Positions 10,753-19,984 of a stretch of 64,000 bases of DNA are shown one piece after another (position 1 is the first letter of the stretch; the number at the start of each line of letters is the position of its first letter). This DNA is from Paenibacillaceae bacterium GAS479. GTDB lineage: Bacteria; Bacillota; Bacilli; Paenibacillales; Paenibacillaceae. Made by a program: the position numbers and the translations under genes. The stretch is taken from assembly GCA_900105225.1 (NCBI GenBank), contig LT629764.1, forward strand, positions 1,169,501 to 1,233,500, given 5' to 3'. The notes under the pieces were generated by a model, which made no database searches, had not been told where the DNA came from, and saw only the letters and a list, made by a program, of their open reading frames with translations.

Positions 10753-11013
10753 TCAATCCTCGTCCATATGCTCCAATTTCTGAGAAACAAGGTGCAGAGC
10801 TGCACCAGAGGTGTAAATAAACACGCTACCAATTAGGAATCCCATTCCGACCATAAGCGTCAGGTTCGTATCACTGAAATGAGTAATATTCCAAAGGGAA
10901 GCTACAACTCCGATAATTAAACAAGCCCAGGCCATCATATTCATGAATTGGAAGAGACGGTCGACTGCATTTTTCGTTTGTTGTACCGGTTTTACGGACA
11001 TCATTTTCGCCAT
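10753..11013 (-). CDS. small two-helix membrane protein of unknown function
   Basis: About 86 residues from the ATG at 11013 (MAKMMSVKPVQQTKNAVDRL). A 5'-extended frame to 11067 exists but has no ribosome site. Two hydrophobic segments (around AWACLIIGVVASLW and LMVGMGFLIGSVFIYTSGA) predict two membrane helices with a short acidic tail. It has its own terminator. No family is recognised with confidence. It stands alone between groESL and the tat operon. Confidence 0.6.
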   Translation of the reverse strand: MAKMMSVKPVQQTKNAVDRLFQFMNMMAWACLIIGVVASLWNITHFSDTNLTLMVGMGFLIGSVFIYTSGAALHLVSQKLEHMDED

Positions 11014-11269
11014 GCTTGTCACATCCCGTTCAATATTGTAAGTGGTTTCATACTTATAGTATACCACATCCTGAATTGTATGTTCAAACTTTTTTCACAT
11101 TTTAAACAAATTTATGTCACGAATGCATCTAAATCCCTAAAACAATGACATTCACTCGTCTTGACAAGGGCTTCTTCAAGCTTTATGATACCTCAATTTC
11201 GTCAACTTTATGAAAAGTTTTCGAACGTGAATTTAACTCCTACAAATGCGAATAAAAGACAGGACAAAT

Positions 11270-11328
11270 AAAAAAGCCAGCCTAAAAGACTGGCTGACCT
11301 AAACAAAAGCCCCGCTGGCCGGCGGGGC
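11270..11328 (-). terminator. two consecutive hairpins after tatC
   Basis: Hairpin GCCCCGC/GCGGGGC (11309-11328), then hairpin AGCCAG/CTGGCT (11275-11295) with a T run on the minus strand (11270-11274). Both lie within 70 bases of the tatC stop, ending the molybdopterin-tat operon. Confidence 0.8.
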
Positions 11329-11339
11329 TCTTCATACTC

Positions 11340-12158
11340 TTAATCGCTCAAGACTGCTGCTTCATACTGACGTTCGAATTCGGCATCCCTTTGCAATTGC
11401 TTGCGATGAATGCGCGCACACATAATGATGCCGAGCTCATAAAGCAATATGAGCGGAATCGCCACCAGAATGTCAGAGACAACATCCGGCGGAGTGACCG
11501 TTACACCGATGCACACCATGACAAAATAGGCGACACGCCTCATTTTGCGAAGTCCCACTGGCGTAATGATGCGAATCGCTGTCAAAAACATCAACAGAAG
11601 CGGCATCTCAAACAGCAAGGAAATCGGAACGACGATATTCACAAGGAAGGTGAGATACTGCACGATTCCGTAGGTTTCCTCTAGTCCAAGGCTACGCGAG
11701 ATTTCCGATGTGAATGAGAATGCCATCGGGAACACGATGAAATAGGAAAACGAAATGCCGAGAAGCAGCATTAGCAGCGCGTAAGGAACATAGCGTAAAG
11801 CCGCCTTCTGCTCATGTGTACGCAGAGCAGGCTTCACGAATGCCCACAGCTGGTAAAAAGCGAGAGGGACAACGGGAATAAGCGCGATAATAAAAGCGAA
11901 CTTCATGTAAATGCCGATGCCGTCCCAGAGCGAGAAGGTATGGAACCCCCCGATCTCTCTGGCCTGTTCCGTGTTGGTCAAATACCCATACATCGGCTTG
12001 GCAAAAAAAAGACCGAGCGCAAGGCCTGCGATCAGTACCAGCAATACGATGAAAATCCGCTTGCGCAGCTCTCCCAAATGCTCTACGAGGGACATGAGGC
12101 CCTCCTCGCTCAGCAGCTTGTGCTGGCGGGATGCCTCATCCCCGGGACGGCTGGCCAT
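11340..12158 (-). CDS. tatC: Sec-independent protein translocase subunit TatC
   Basis: 272-residue polytopic membrane protein that recognises twin-arginine signal peptides and recruits TatA to export folded proteins. It shows the N-terminal cytoplasmic signature EEGLMSLVEHLGELRKRI, six hydrophobic helices and the conserved FVKPALRTHEQKA region between helices 1 and 3. The start has AAGGAGG. It follows tatA by about 50 bases and is the last gene of the operon. Together they make a minimal TatA-TatC system of the Gram-positive type. Confidence 0.97.
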   Translation of the reverse strand: MASRPGDEASRQHKLLSEEGLMSLVEHLGELRKRIFIVLLVLIAGLALGLFFAKPMYGYLTNTEQAREIGGFHTFSLWDGIGIYMKFAFIIALIPVVPLAFYQLWAFVKPALRTHEQKAALRYVPYALLMLLLGISFSYFIVFPMAFSFTSEISRSLGLEETYGIVQYLTFLVNIVVPISLLFEMPLLLMFLTAIRIITPVGLRKMRRVAYFVMVCIGVTVTPPDVVSDILVAIPLILLYELGIIMCARIHRKQLQRDAEFERQYEAAVLSD

Positions 12159-12211
12159 ACGTGATCCTCCTTATAGGACGAAGTACAAGATGCCGACACG
12201 CTGGCTGCTCA

Positions 12212-12466
12212 TTACTCCGGCAACCGGCGAGCTTCAGCGCGGCTCGCTTCTGGCTGAGCGTTATTGTCGCCGGACACTTCGATCCGGGAAGCGGAGCCTG
12301 CGCGCTTCTGGTTATCATCATCGTCCATCAAATCGCGGGCGCCGGCCTTGAACTCCTTGAGGGTACGGCCAAAAGCACGTCCAAGCTCAGGCAGTTTGTT
12401 CGGTCCGAACAACAGTAGCGCGATGACAGCAAGCAGCAAAAATCCAGTTGCACCAATTCCACCCAT
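12212..12466 (-). CDS. tatA: twin-arginine translocase subunit TatA/TatE
   Basis: 84 residues. One N-terminal hydrophobic helix (GATGFLLLAVIALLLFGPNK), the FGP hinge and an amphipathic helix (LPELGRAFGRTLKEFKAGAR) are the TatA signature; the remainder is a charged, disordered tail. It oligomerises into the export pore with TatC, encoded next. Good AGGAGG site. Its position behind molybdenum cofactor genes makes sense because many molybdoenzymes are exported by Tat. Confidence 0.95.
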   Translation of the reverse strand: MGGIGATGFLLLAVIALLLFGPNKLPELGRAFGRTLKEFKAGARDLMDDDDNQKRAGSASRIEVSGDNNAQPEASRAEARRLPE

Positions 12467-12529
12467 AAATTTGTTTCCTCCTCGAGAATCGGCCTTGGCC
12501 TATTCCTCAGTTGATCCGCCTCGACCTAG

Positions 12530-13543
12530 TCAGCAGCCGTGCAGGCCGCCGTAGCCCATAGCGGTTATATCTTCCTTGTGAACGGTCTCCCCCGCAAGAA
12601 CGCGAGGAAGCAGAACATCAAAGGAAGTAAAGGGATCATGCATGACACAGCCGGGAAGTCCGAATACGGGCGTTCCGTCCAGATAGCCGACCAGAAGCAT
12701 CGAGCCCGGAAGCATAGGCGTCCCATAACTGACGATATCCGTTCCCGCAGCGCGAATTGCACCCGGTGTCCGATCGTCAGGATCTACGGACATACCTCCT
12801 GTAAGCATTATCATATCATATTCCTTTGCCTTATACTCAAGCATCTTGCGGACGATCTCGTCTCGATCATCCGGCACGAGCGCCTGCTCCGCTACGGATG
12901 ATCCCAGCGCCTCCAGCTTGGAGCGCACCGCGGGCCCGAAGCGATCCTCGATGCGTCCGCTGAAAACTTCGCTGCCGGTTGTAATCAACCCGGCTCGCAT
13001 CGGCTTAAGCGGTTTCACCTCAATCGGTGCCCGGCCATAACGCTCCCTGAACTGAGCGGCAATCTGCTCGACACGGACCACTTTCTCCTCCGGCACAACG
13101 AGCGGGATGACGCGGGTAGCGGCCAGTTGGCCGCCCGCTTCCACAAGCCGATCGCCCCGGATCGTTGCCAAGGCAATCTCCCCAAGCCGATTAACCTCTT
13201 CCACATACAACGGGTCGATTTTGGCGAGCCCCTGTATGGAAGCCTTAAGCGCAACCTTGCCCTCATGCGGCTGCCCCATAGTTACATTGTCGCCTCTATG
13301 GGCAGACGCCATGCGAAGTGCAGCATCATCCTCATGCAGTTCGCCCTCCGCAAGCTCCATCACATAGATATGAGCTTTACCGATATCCAGCAGCGCCGGA
13401 ATATCCTCTTGGCCTACGATATGTCCTTTAGTGAACAAACGGCCCTTGAAGCTTCCTGGTACGATCCGCGTCAGATCATGCGCAAGCCTCATGCCTAGCG
13501 CCTCTTGCACGGGGACTTCCTTCAGTTGGGTACGCATGGTCAT
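12530..13543 (-). CDS. molybdopterin-binding protein (MoeA/MoCF-like)
   Basis: About 337 residues from the ATG at 13543, which overlaps the stop of the preceding gene (ATGA) and has AAGGGGAG eight bases upstream; longer upstream frames are unlikely. The C-terminal two thirds is a MoCF_biosynth domain with AGLITTGSEVFSGRIEDRFG, MIMLTGGMSVDPDDRTPGAI and MLPGSMLLVGYLDGTPVFGL. The N-terminal region is shorter than in a full MoeA (about 400 residues), so it may be a MoeA-like or molybdopterin-binding paralogue and not the molybdenum insertase itself. Genes on both sides belong to molybdopterin synthesis and Tat export. Confidence 0.8.
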   Translation of the reverse strand: MTMRTQLKEVPVQEALGMRLAHDLTRIVPGSFKGRLFTKGHIVGQEDIPALLDIGKAHIYVMELAEGELHEDDAALRMASAHRGDNVTMGQPHEGKVALKASIQGLAKIDPLYVEEVNRLGEIALATIRGDRLVEAGGQLAATRVIPLVVPEEKVVRVEQIAAQFRERYGRAPIEVKPLKPMRAGLITTGSEVFSGRIEDRFGPAVRSKLEALGSSVAEQALVPDDRDEIVRKMLEYKAKEYDMIMLTGGMSVDPDDRTPGAIRAAGTDIVSYGTPMLPGSMLLVGYLDGTPVFGLPGCVMHDPFTSFDVLLPRVLAGETVHKEDITAMGYGGLHGC

Positions 13544-14034
13544 GAGCCATGCTCCCCTTCCCTCCCGGACACGATGGAGAGCGCATGAGGCAGTTGGTCG
13601 ATGACGGCCATCAAACATTCGTGCACGCCCTTGGGATTGCCAGGCAGATTAATGATGAGCGTATGGCCCCTAATCCCGCTGACACCGCGCGAGAGCATAG
13701 CACGCCGAGTACGAGACATCGTGGCGCTGCGCATGATTTCGGAGATTCCAGGCACCTGCCGCTCGATAACCTTAAGTGTAGCTTCTGGCGTAATATCGCG
13801 GGGTCCAAGCCCCGTTCCGCCTGTCGTCAACACAAGATCGGCCTGATAATAATCCGTCATTTCGATCAAAGCCGCCATGATCTCATCTTGCTCGTCCGGC
13901 ACAATGCGATAATCGACGATATTGCCGCCAAGCTCCTCCTCGACGAGCTCCCGGATCACCTGAGCGCTCGTATCCTCCCGCTCGCCTCTCGAGCCCTTGT
14001 CACTCGCTGTGAGAATCGCTACTTTCCAACGCAT
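13540..14034 (-). CDS. mogA: molybdenum cofactor biosynthesis protein of the MogA/MoaB family
   Basis: About 164 residues from the ATG at 14034 (MRWKVAILTASDKGSRGERE), which has GGGAGG nine bases upstream. It adenylates molybdopterin before metal insertion. Family motifs are VLTTGGTGLGPRDITPEAT and LIINLPGNPKGVHECL. MogA and MoaB cannot be told apart from sequence alone, so the symbol is a best guess. Its TGA overlaps the next start codon, implying translational coupling. Confidence 0.85.
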   Translation of the reverse strand: MRWKVAILTASDKGSRGEREDTSAQVIRELVEEELGGNIVDYRIVPDEQDEIMAALIEMTDYYQADLVLTTGGTGLGPRDITPEATLKVIERQVPGISEIMRSATMSRTRRAMLSRGVSGIRGHTLIINLPGNPKGVHECLMAVIDQLPHALSIVSGREGEHGS

Positions 14035-14062
14035 CTCGCGTTCCTCCCGTCCCTGTGCCCCT

Positions 14063-14671
14063 CTATGTCCGGCTATAGTCCCCATTTTTGCCGCCTGTCT
14101 TAGATACAAGCTCGGTCGGCCCGATAATCATATCCTTCTGCATGGCCTTGCACATGTCGTATACCGTTAGAGCCGCCGCTGAAACTGCTGTGAGCGCCTC
14201 CATCTCGACGCCAGTCAGCCCCTTTGTCTTAACCTCAGCCTCTATGTAAAGCTCGTCCCTGCCATTGTCTGCAAAGGAGATATTCACTCCTGTCAGCGGC
14301 AACGGATGGCACATTGGAATCCAAGCCGATGTATTTTTCGCCGCCATAATGCCCGCAACCTGGGAAACGGCAAGCACATCGCCTTTGGCGACGCCACCGG
14401 ACTTGATGCGCTGCAGTGTACCTTCCGCCATCACAATTTTTGTGCGGGCGACTGCGGTGCGCGCCGACGCTTCCTTAGCCGAAATATCAACCATGCGAGC
14501 GCGTCCCTGCTCATTAAAATGGCTGAGTGAATCCTCACTGACGCCCCCATTCCCTGCTTCGGCCTGTTTTCCCAGTCCTTGCTCTTCCCGTTGGAGTTCA
14601 GCCGCAGCTTGCCTATCCGTTCCTAGCAGCTCCGTTGATTGCTGCCCAGTAGCTAATCTGCGCTCTGGCAT
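14063..14671 (-). CDS. moaC: cyclic pyranopterin monophosphate synthase MoaC, with a long N-terminal extension
   Basis: 202 residues; MoaC normally has about 160. It converts the MoaA product to cyclic pyranopterin monophosphate. The MoaC core starts near residue 49 ([19 protein letters not shown]) and carries [19 protein letters not shown], the catalytic [14 protein letters not shown] and the signature [19 protein letters not shown] with [12 protein letters not shown]. The first 48 residues are Gln/Glu/Ala-rich and without a known domain. The start at 14671 has an excellent AGGAGG site, so the extension is probably translated. Third from last enzyme gene of the operon; moaA is not in the window. 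Confidence 0.93.
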   Translation of the reverse strand: MPERRLATGQQSTELLGTDRQAAAELQREEQGLGKQAEAGNGGVSEDSLSHFNEQGRARMVDISAKEASARTAVARTKIVMAEGTLQRIKSGGVAKGDVLAVSQVAGIMAAKNTSAWIPMCHPLPLTGVNISFADNGRDELYIEAEVKTKGLTGVEMEALTAVSAAALTVYDMCKAMQKDMIIGPTELVSKTGGKNGDYSRT

Positions 14672-14682
14672 CCCGATTCCTC

Positions 14683-15300
14683 CTAAACATGCGATTGCGT
14701 CCAGTTCAGACCAAACTCGGTCACCATCCCGTCCAGCGCAGCATCATGAGGCTCCATCGGAACTTCAGGGACGAGCTGTGAGCTGAAGCCGAGGCCGATC
14801 CAAAGTGGTGTATCTCCTGGACGGGAACGAATCATTGACGCCTCACGGAAACGGTCATAATAACCGCCGCCGTAGCCAAGTCGGCCGCCCCTGCGATCGA
14901 AGGCTGCACCTGGCACAAAAACCACCTGCGGCATGGAGTTCTCCACCGGTTCCGCTAACACAGGATCAGGTTCTAGAATGCCATAAGCTCCCGATACCAG
15001 CTCCTCGCGTGAACGGACCGAGTAAAGCTCCATAGAACCGTCCTCCCTGCGCACACGCGGTAGCAGCACTGTCCGTCCTTCGGACCAGCATTGAATCAGA
15101 AGCTGCGAGGTATCCAGCTCCGAGCGGAAAGAGACATACGCCATTAGGCAATCGATGCCCTGGGCGGTGATCCACTGGGATGCATGGCGGCAAGCTTCTA
15201 ATGAAGCGCGGTTTCGTAGCTCGGGAGGCATGGCGTCTCGCTCCCCAAGCAGCCTTTGCCGTAGCATTTTCTTTTGGCCTGCTGGACTTGATTCGTTCAT
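14683..15300 (-). CDS. fau: 5-formyltetrahydrofolate cyclo-ligase
   Basis: About 205 residues. It converts 5-formyl-THF to 5,10-methenyl-THF with ATP. Hallmarks are the basic N-terminal helix ([15 protein letters not shown]), [20 protein letters not shown] and GGGYYDRF. I prefer the ATG at 15300, preceded by GGTGACACTT. The upstream ATG at 15321 follows TATAGA so closely that it may lie at the transcript's 5' end. First gene of the fau-moaC-mogA-moeA-tatA-tatC run. Confidence 0.9.
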   Translation of the reverse strand: MNESSPAGQKKMLRQRLLGERDAMPPELRNRASLEACRHASQWITAQGIDCLMAYVSFRSELDTSQLLIQCWSEGRTVLLPRVRREDGSMELYSVRSREELVSGAYGILEPDPVLAEPVENSMPQVVFVPGAAFDRRGGRLGYGGGYYDRFREASMIRSRPGDTPLWIGLGFSSQLVPEVPMEPHDAALDGMVTEFGLNWTQSHV

Positions 15301-15438
15301 AAGTGTCACCAATCCTGCCATAATTGTCTATAGTTTACCACTGAGCGGTTTGTTTCGCCAATAAGGGTCGATAATAGCTGCGGTTTAAGGTATTCTACAT
15401 CTATATAGAAGTTTTATTGAAAGGAAAATTCGAATTTT

Positions 15439-17427
15439 ATGCTGCTTCAAGTTAATGATCTTTCTAAAAACTATGGAATTACAACTATACTCTCTAACAT
15501 AAGCTTCCAAATTCAAGAGCGTGAGCGGGTTGGACTGGTCGGCGTTAATGGCGCTGGCAAGTCCACGCTTTTGCAGATCCTTGCGGGCCTCATGTCGCAT
15601 GACGGCGGAATCATCCATCGTTCCAAAGAAACAAAAATAGGCTACCTCGCGCAGAACAGCGGATTGCAGTCCGACCGCAGCATCATTGAGGAAATGAGGG
15701 CGGTCTTCTCCGCGCTAATTGAGACCGAACAGGAGCTCCGGCGCTTGGAGCATGAGATCGCTGATCCGGCTCTGCATAAGGACGAGAAGCGCTATGGGGA
15801 TACGTTAGAGCGTTATGCCCGGCGTTCAGACTGGTTCCGCGACCAAGGCGGCTTCGAGATCAATACTCGAATCAAAAGCGTCCTGCACGGTATGGGCTTC
15901 GGTGAGACGGATCCCAATACCTCGGTCAGCACGCTGAGCGGCGGCCAAAAAACCCGATTGGCACTGGCTCGTATCCTGCTTCAAGCACCCGATTTGCTCA
16001 TGCTTGATGAGCCGACCAACCATCTGGACATCGCCACGCTGACTTGGCTGGAGGATTATCTCCGCAGCTACTCCGGCGCGATTTTGGTCGTTTCCCATGA
16101 CCGTTATTTTTTGGATGCGACCGTTGGCACGATCATCGAGATCGAACGTCATCAGGCAAAGCGATATGCCGGCAATTACAGTCGGTTCGTGGAGCTGAAG
16201 GAAGCCGAGTTCGAGTCCGCGATGAAACAATTCGAAAAGCAGCAGGACGAAATTACCCGTATGGAGGAGTTCGTCCGCCGCAACATCGTTCGCGCCTCGA
16301 CGACGAAGCGTGCGCAGAGCCGTCGCAAAGCGCTTGACCGGATGGATCGAATGGATCGTCCGCAAGGGGATCTAAAACGGGCTCATTTTCGCTTTGAGAT
16401 TGAGCGTACGACCGGCCGCGATGTGCTGGATGTAAGCAATCTGTCCGTCGGTTACAGCGACAATCCAGAGCCAGTTTTCAGAGAAACAGCGCTGCGACTG
16501 GAGCGAGGTGATACGGCTGCACTTATCGGGCCGAACGGAATTGGCAAATCTACGTTGCTCAAGGCGCTGATCGGCAAGCAAGAGACTCTTTCCGGCACGA
16601 TTCGCTGGGGAACGCATGTCAAGCTTGGTTATTACGATCAAGAGCAGAGCGAGCTGACTGGCAACAATACGGTGCTGGAGGAAGTTTGGGGAGCTTTTCC
16701 GGGAGTGGAGGAAGCTCGTATCCGTACCGTGCTTGGCAATTTCCTATTCAGTGGAGATGACGTCAAGAAGCGCGTCAGTTCGCTAAGCGGCGGCGAAAAA
16801 GCCCGGGTTGCCCTGGCCAAGCTCATGCTGCTGCAAGCCAATGTCCTGATTCTCGACGAGCCTACCAACCATCTGGATTTGTACAGCAAAGAAGTGCTGG
16901 AGTCGGCGCTGCTGGATTACGAAGGCACACTGTTGTTCATCTCTCATGACCGTTACTTCCTTAACAAGATCGCCGAGCGGATGATCGAGTTGACGCCAGT
17001 GGGCACGGTCGATTATTTGGGTAACTACGATGATATGATCGAGAAAAAGAAAGAGCTCGAGGAGTTGCGCCTCGAGGCTCGCGAAGCGTCGCGCGGCGCA
17101 ACGGCGGCCAAGCCAGGTGCTGGCCCGTCAGGTTCAGCACTTTCATCCGACCGACAAGCTGCTGCCGACAAGCCAACAGGAGGAGCAAGCTCCTATGAGG
17201 CCGATAAGCAAGCCAGGCGGGATGAACGCGCGCGCCAGCGCCGAGTAGAACAGCTGGAGTCGGATATTGCCCGGCTGGAAGCTCAGGCGAGCGAGCTGGA
17301 GCTGCGGCTTGCCGATCCAGAAGTGTATCAGGATTACGTCCAGGTACAGACCGTGCAAGAGGAGCTCACAGCGGTGAAGGGCCAGCTTGAAGCTGTTTAT
17401 TCGGAGTGGGAAGGGCTGCTGGGCTGA
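15439..17427 (+). CDS. ABC-F family ATPase (ribosome-associated type)
   Basis: 662 residues with two ATP-binding cassettes and no membrane segments. Cassette 1 shows VGVNGAGKSTLLQI, LSGGQKTRLALARILL and LLMLDEPTNHLDI; cassette 2 shows IGPNGIGKSTLLKAL, LSGGEKARVALAKLML and LILDEPTNHLDL. Between them is the basic linker typical of ABC-F translation factors, and the C-terminus is a charged coiled coil (from about residue 590). ABC-F proteins act on the ribosome (stall relief or antibiotic resistance); the specific role is not shown by the sequence. The start has AAGGAA but at a long spacing. Divergent from fau. A strong terminator follows. Confidence 0.92.
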   Translation: MLLQVNDLSKNYGITTILSNISFQIQERERVGLVGVNGAGKSTLLQILAGLMSHDGGIIHRSKETKIGYLAQNSGLQSDRSIIEEMRAVFSALIETEQELRRLEHEIADPALHKDEKRYGDTLERYARRSDWFRDQGGFEINTRIKSVLHGMGFGETDPNTSVSTLSGGQKTRLALARILLQAPDLLMLDEPTNHLDIATLTWLEDYLRSYSGAILVVSHDRYFLDATVGTIIEIERHQAKRYAGNYSRFVELKEAEFESAMKQFEKQQDEITRMEEFVRRNIVRASTTKRAQSRRKALDRMDRMDRPQGDLKRAHFRFEIERTTGRDVLDVSNLSVGYSDNPEPVFRETALRLERGDTAALIGPNGIGKSTLLKALIGKQETLSGTIRWGTHVKLGYYDQEQSELTGNNTVLEEVWGAFPGVEEARIRTVLGNFLFSGDDVKKRVSSLSGGEKARVALAKLMLLQANVLILDEPTNHLDLYSKEVLESALLDYEGTLLFISHDRYFLNKIAERMIELTPVGTVDYLGNYDDMIEKKKELEELRLEAREASRGATAAKPGAGPSGSALSSDRQAAADKPTGGASSYEADKQARRDERARQRRVEQLESDIARLEAQASELELRLADPEVYQDYVQVQTVQEELTAVKGQLEAVYSEWEGLLG

Positions 17428-17472
17428 CCGCGCACGAGGCCAATTCTCAAGTCCACGAATACGTCAGTTTAA

Positions 17473-17522
17473 GAGGGCGTCCTACTTATCATCAATAATG
17501 ATGACGAGTAGGACGCCCTTTC
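17473..17522 (+). terminator. terminator after the ABC-F gene
   Basis: Thirteen-base perfect arms AGGGCGTCCTACT / AGTAGGACGCCCT, followed by TTTC, 46 bases after the stop codon. Confidence 0.9.
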
Positions 17523-17577
17523 TGCGTTACTTTTTTGTTCAAATGCTTTTTTATTGAACATCCGTGCAGGAGATAAC

Positions 17578-17607
17578 TTGACATATACCATAAAATTAAG
17601 CTATACT
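17578..17607 (+). promoter_or_regulatory. orphan sigma-A-like promoter
   Basis: TTGACA (17578-17583), 18-base spacer, TATACT (17602-17607): a near-consensus promoter pointing right, with no credible coding frame behind it. It may drive an unannotated RNA, since a stable hairpin GGAACCG/CGGTTCC (17645-17670) lies early in the transcript. Confidence 0.5.
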
Positions 17608-18050
17608 ATTCGTTATTGATTAACCCACCTATTCCCCTTCTTTAGGAACCGAGCTTTTCCCCCCGGTTCCGCCGTTACTTGATTCCAATTGATTAGCCTG
17701 GAGAGATTCTGATTCACACTGGCGCGGTCTTCGGAGCCGTAAGGACGGAAGAGAGGTAGGGCTTCCGTTGTTTTAGAATGCCGTCTTGCCGCGCTGGATG
17801 CGCAAGAGCAAGACACATGCAGGGCAACACCCAGCAGGACATGTTAAGTCTGTAGGTTATGGAAAAGAAGCAGGAATATCCTGCTTGACGATAGCGACCT
17901 GAACTCGCCGTCCAATCAAGCAAGGGTCAATCATATAAGGCTGATCTCCCGCCAAACTCTAAAGCGCGTCAACTGCGCTCAACCTCAAAGCTTAGAGCAA
18001 GAGCAAACCAGCCTCATCTCAGAGACATCGCATGTTAGCGAAGTCAAACA
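17608..18050. other. intergenic stretch with no supportable gene
   Basis: Short open frames exist on both strands but have no ribosome sites or recognisable protein features. It contains the hairpin at 17645-17670 and a perfect inverted repeat AAGCAGGA/TCCTGCTT (near 17865-17884), followed by a short T tract on the minus strand. A non-coding RNA is possible; see findings. Confidence 0.4.
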
Positions 18051-18052
18051 CA

Positions 18053-18102
18053 CAAAAGAAGGCCTTCCGTCGCAGCTGTTAACAGCCGACAGAGGGCCTT
18101 CG
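18053..18102 (-). terminator. probable terminator downstream of leuA
   Basis: Arms GAAGGCCTTCCGTCG and CGACAGAGGGCCTTC (imperfect), loop CAGCTGTTAACAGC which is itself self-complementary, followed on the minus strand by TTTTGT. It lies about 135 bases past the leuA stop. Confidence 0.7.
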
Positions 18103-18237
18103 TCCATTTTATACTCCTTTAGTTTTCCACAGGGTTATCAACAAGCGGTGCATAATTTTCAGTTTTTTCAAAAGATTAACGATATTAAACGACCTTGTAA
18201 GAGCAACCTTTTCAGCTTCTGAAACTGGGAACGAATG

Positions 18238-19917
18238 TTATCCCTGGATGTTATCCACATTATCCACAGATTTTTTATTCGATTTATGCACACGACTGCT
18301 TAAAATCGCCGCATTACATGCGGCTACATAAGCCTCCGCGGCGGCGAATACAATATCGGCGTGAACAGACGTTCCACGATAACGTTCACCGTTCATTAAT
18401 ACCGATACAACCGCCTCGCCATGTGCATCCTCACCAGTGGACAACGAGTGCAGTTCCAGGTCCTCAAGCTCCGAAGCATCCGGAATTCCTTGGCGGATAC
18501 AGCTGATGACTGCTTCGAGCGGACCTGCACCTGCCGCTGCATAAACCGCCTCCCTGCCGGACCAATCGCGCAGCGTCACCGTTGCCGAGCGCACGCTGCG
18601 GCTGCCCGACATCACCTGCAGATCCGTCAGCACATAAGGATCGGGCTGGGTTTCCGTCTGCTCACCGGCGATGCGGATCAATTGCTCGTCAGTTACCATT
18701 TTCTGCGAATCGGCCTTGACCTTGAATGCTGCATACACCGCGTCCAGTTGCTCCCCTTCCAGCTCGATTCCGAACTCCGCCAAACGATGCTTGATGGCAT
18801 GACGACCAGAATGCTTGCCAAGTACGATCATGCTGCGGGGAATGCCCATCGCTTCAGGGTCCATAATTTCATATGTGCTGCGGTTTTTGAGCAACCCATC
18901 CTGATGAATGCCAGACTCATGCTGGAACGCATTACGGCCGACAATCGGCTTGTTGAACGCGACGGGAAAATGCATCATACGGCTGACCAATCGGGATGTC
19001 TCGAAAATTTCCGACTGATTGATGTTCGTTTTTACACCGATGGCCGAGGCGCGAGTATCCAAAATCATCACCAACTCCTCAAGCGAGCAGTTGCCGGCCC
19101 TCTCTCCAATGCCATTGACCGTGACCTCAACTTGCGATGCACCGGCGCGAACCGCCGCCAAACTGTTCGCTGCAGCCAAGCCAAGATCGTCATGGCAGTG
19201 GGCGCTGTAGCGGACCGTGTCTCCGCCTCGCGCCCCACGACGCACCGAAGTAAACATATGCGAAATTTCCTCAGGCAGCGCATAACCGAGAGTATCCGGC
19301 AAATTGATGATTGTCGCCCCCTCAGCAATCGCCACCTCAGTCAGCTCTGTCAGAAAATCCAGATCAGAACGGGTTGCATCCATCGCCGAGAACTCGATTT
19401 CTTGCACAAACTGTTTACCGTAAGCAAGAACTTCACGGGTACGTGCGATGACCTCAGCTCGGCTCATACGGAGCTGATACTGCAGATGAATATCCGAGGA
19501 GCTGATAAAAATATGCAATCGGCGCCGCGCCGCATCTTGTGTAGCTTTTACAGCCGCGTCAATGTCGCCTTTCACCGCGCGGGCGAAGCCGACGATTTCT
19601 ACCCCCTGCAGCTCGCGGGAGATCTGCTCGATTGCGGCGAACTCGCCTGGGCTCGATACCGCAAAGCCCGGTTCAATGACATCGATGCCCAGCCGGGCCA
19701 GCTGCCTGGCGATGATGATTTTGCGCTCTGGCGCGATGGCCGCTCCAGGAGACTGCTCTCCGTCACGCAGCGTCGTGTCGAAAATCTGAATTGTCCGCGG
19801 CTTCGTTTCGATCGACCCAACCGGGCTGGACTGAAAACTGCCTAATGTTTGTGATTCGCTGACGGAATGCGCCTCGTTGGATGTATATTGCTGCGGCTGA
19901 TTCGATTGAGTCATCAT
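18238..19917 (-). CDS. leuA: 2-isopropylmalate synthase
   Basis: About 559 residues. It condenses acetyl-CoA with 2-ketoisovalerate, the first step specific to leucine synthesis. The catalytic TIM barrel begins with IQIFDTTLRDGEQSPGAA and contains the metal-binding YSAHCHDDLGLA and the active-site region GRNAFQHESGIHQDG; a C-terminal LeuA regulatory domain (about 380-535) would bind leucine for feedback control. The start ATG at 19917 has GGAGG five bases upstream. The first 40 residues are Ser/Gln-rich and outside the fold. The gene stands alone downstream of two T-box leaders, so it is expected to be induced by uncharged tRNA as well as feedback inhibited. Confidence 0.94.
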   Translation of the reverse strand: MMTQSNQPQQYTSNEAHSVSESQTLGSFQSSPVGSIETKPRTIQIFDTTLRDGEQSPGAAIAPERKIIIARQLARLGIDVIEPGFAVSSPGEFAAIEQISRELQGVEIVGFARAVKGDIDAAVKATQDAARRRLHIFISSSDIHLQYQLRMSRAEVIARTREVLAYGKQFVQEIEFSAMDATRSDLDFLTELTEVAIAEGATIINLPDTLGYALPEEISHMFTSVRRGARGGDTVRYSAHCHDDLGLAAANSLAAVRAGASQVEVTVNGIGERAGNCSLEELVMILDTRASAIGVKTNINQSEIFETSRLVSRMMHFPVAFNKPIVGRNAFQHESGIHQDGLLKNRSTYEIMDPEAMGIPRSMIVLGKHSGRHAIKHRLAEFGIELEGEQLDAVYAAFKVKADSQKMVTDEQLIRIAGEQTETQPDPYVLTDLQVMSGSRSVRSATVTLRDWSGREAVYAAAGAGPLEAVISCIRQGIPDASELEDLELHSLSTGEDAHGEAVVSVLMNGERYRGTSVHADIVFAAAEAYVAACNAAILSSRVHKSNKKSVDNVDNIQG

Positions 19918-19984
19918 AGTTTCCTCCAAATGGATTAGTTGTTAACGTGATTTCAATTGGTTTCGATTGACTTTAACGGCCAAA

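Noticed and set aside
17613-17923. Open frames on the minus strand in the gene-free stretch after the ABC-F gene
   Set aside because: No ribosome site, no start context and overlapping competing frames; amino acid content looks random.
18421-19845. Long plus-strand frame opposite leuA
   Set aside because: Antisense shadow of a certain gene, Arg/His/Cys-rich and without known motifs.
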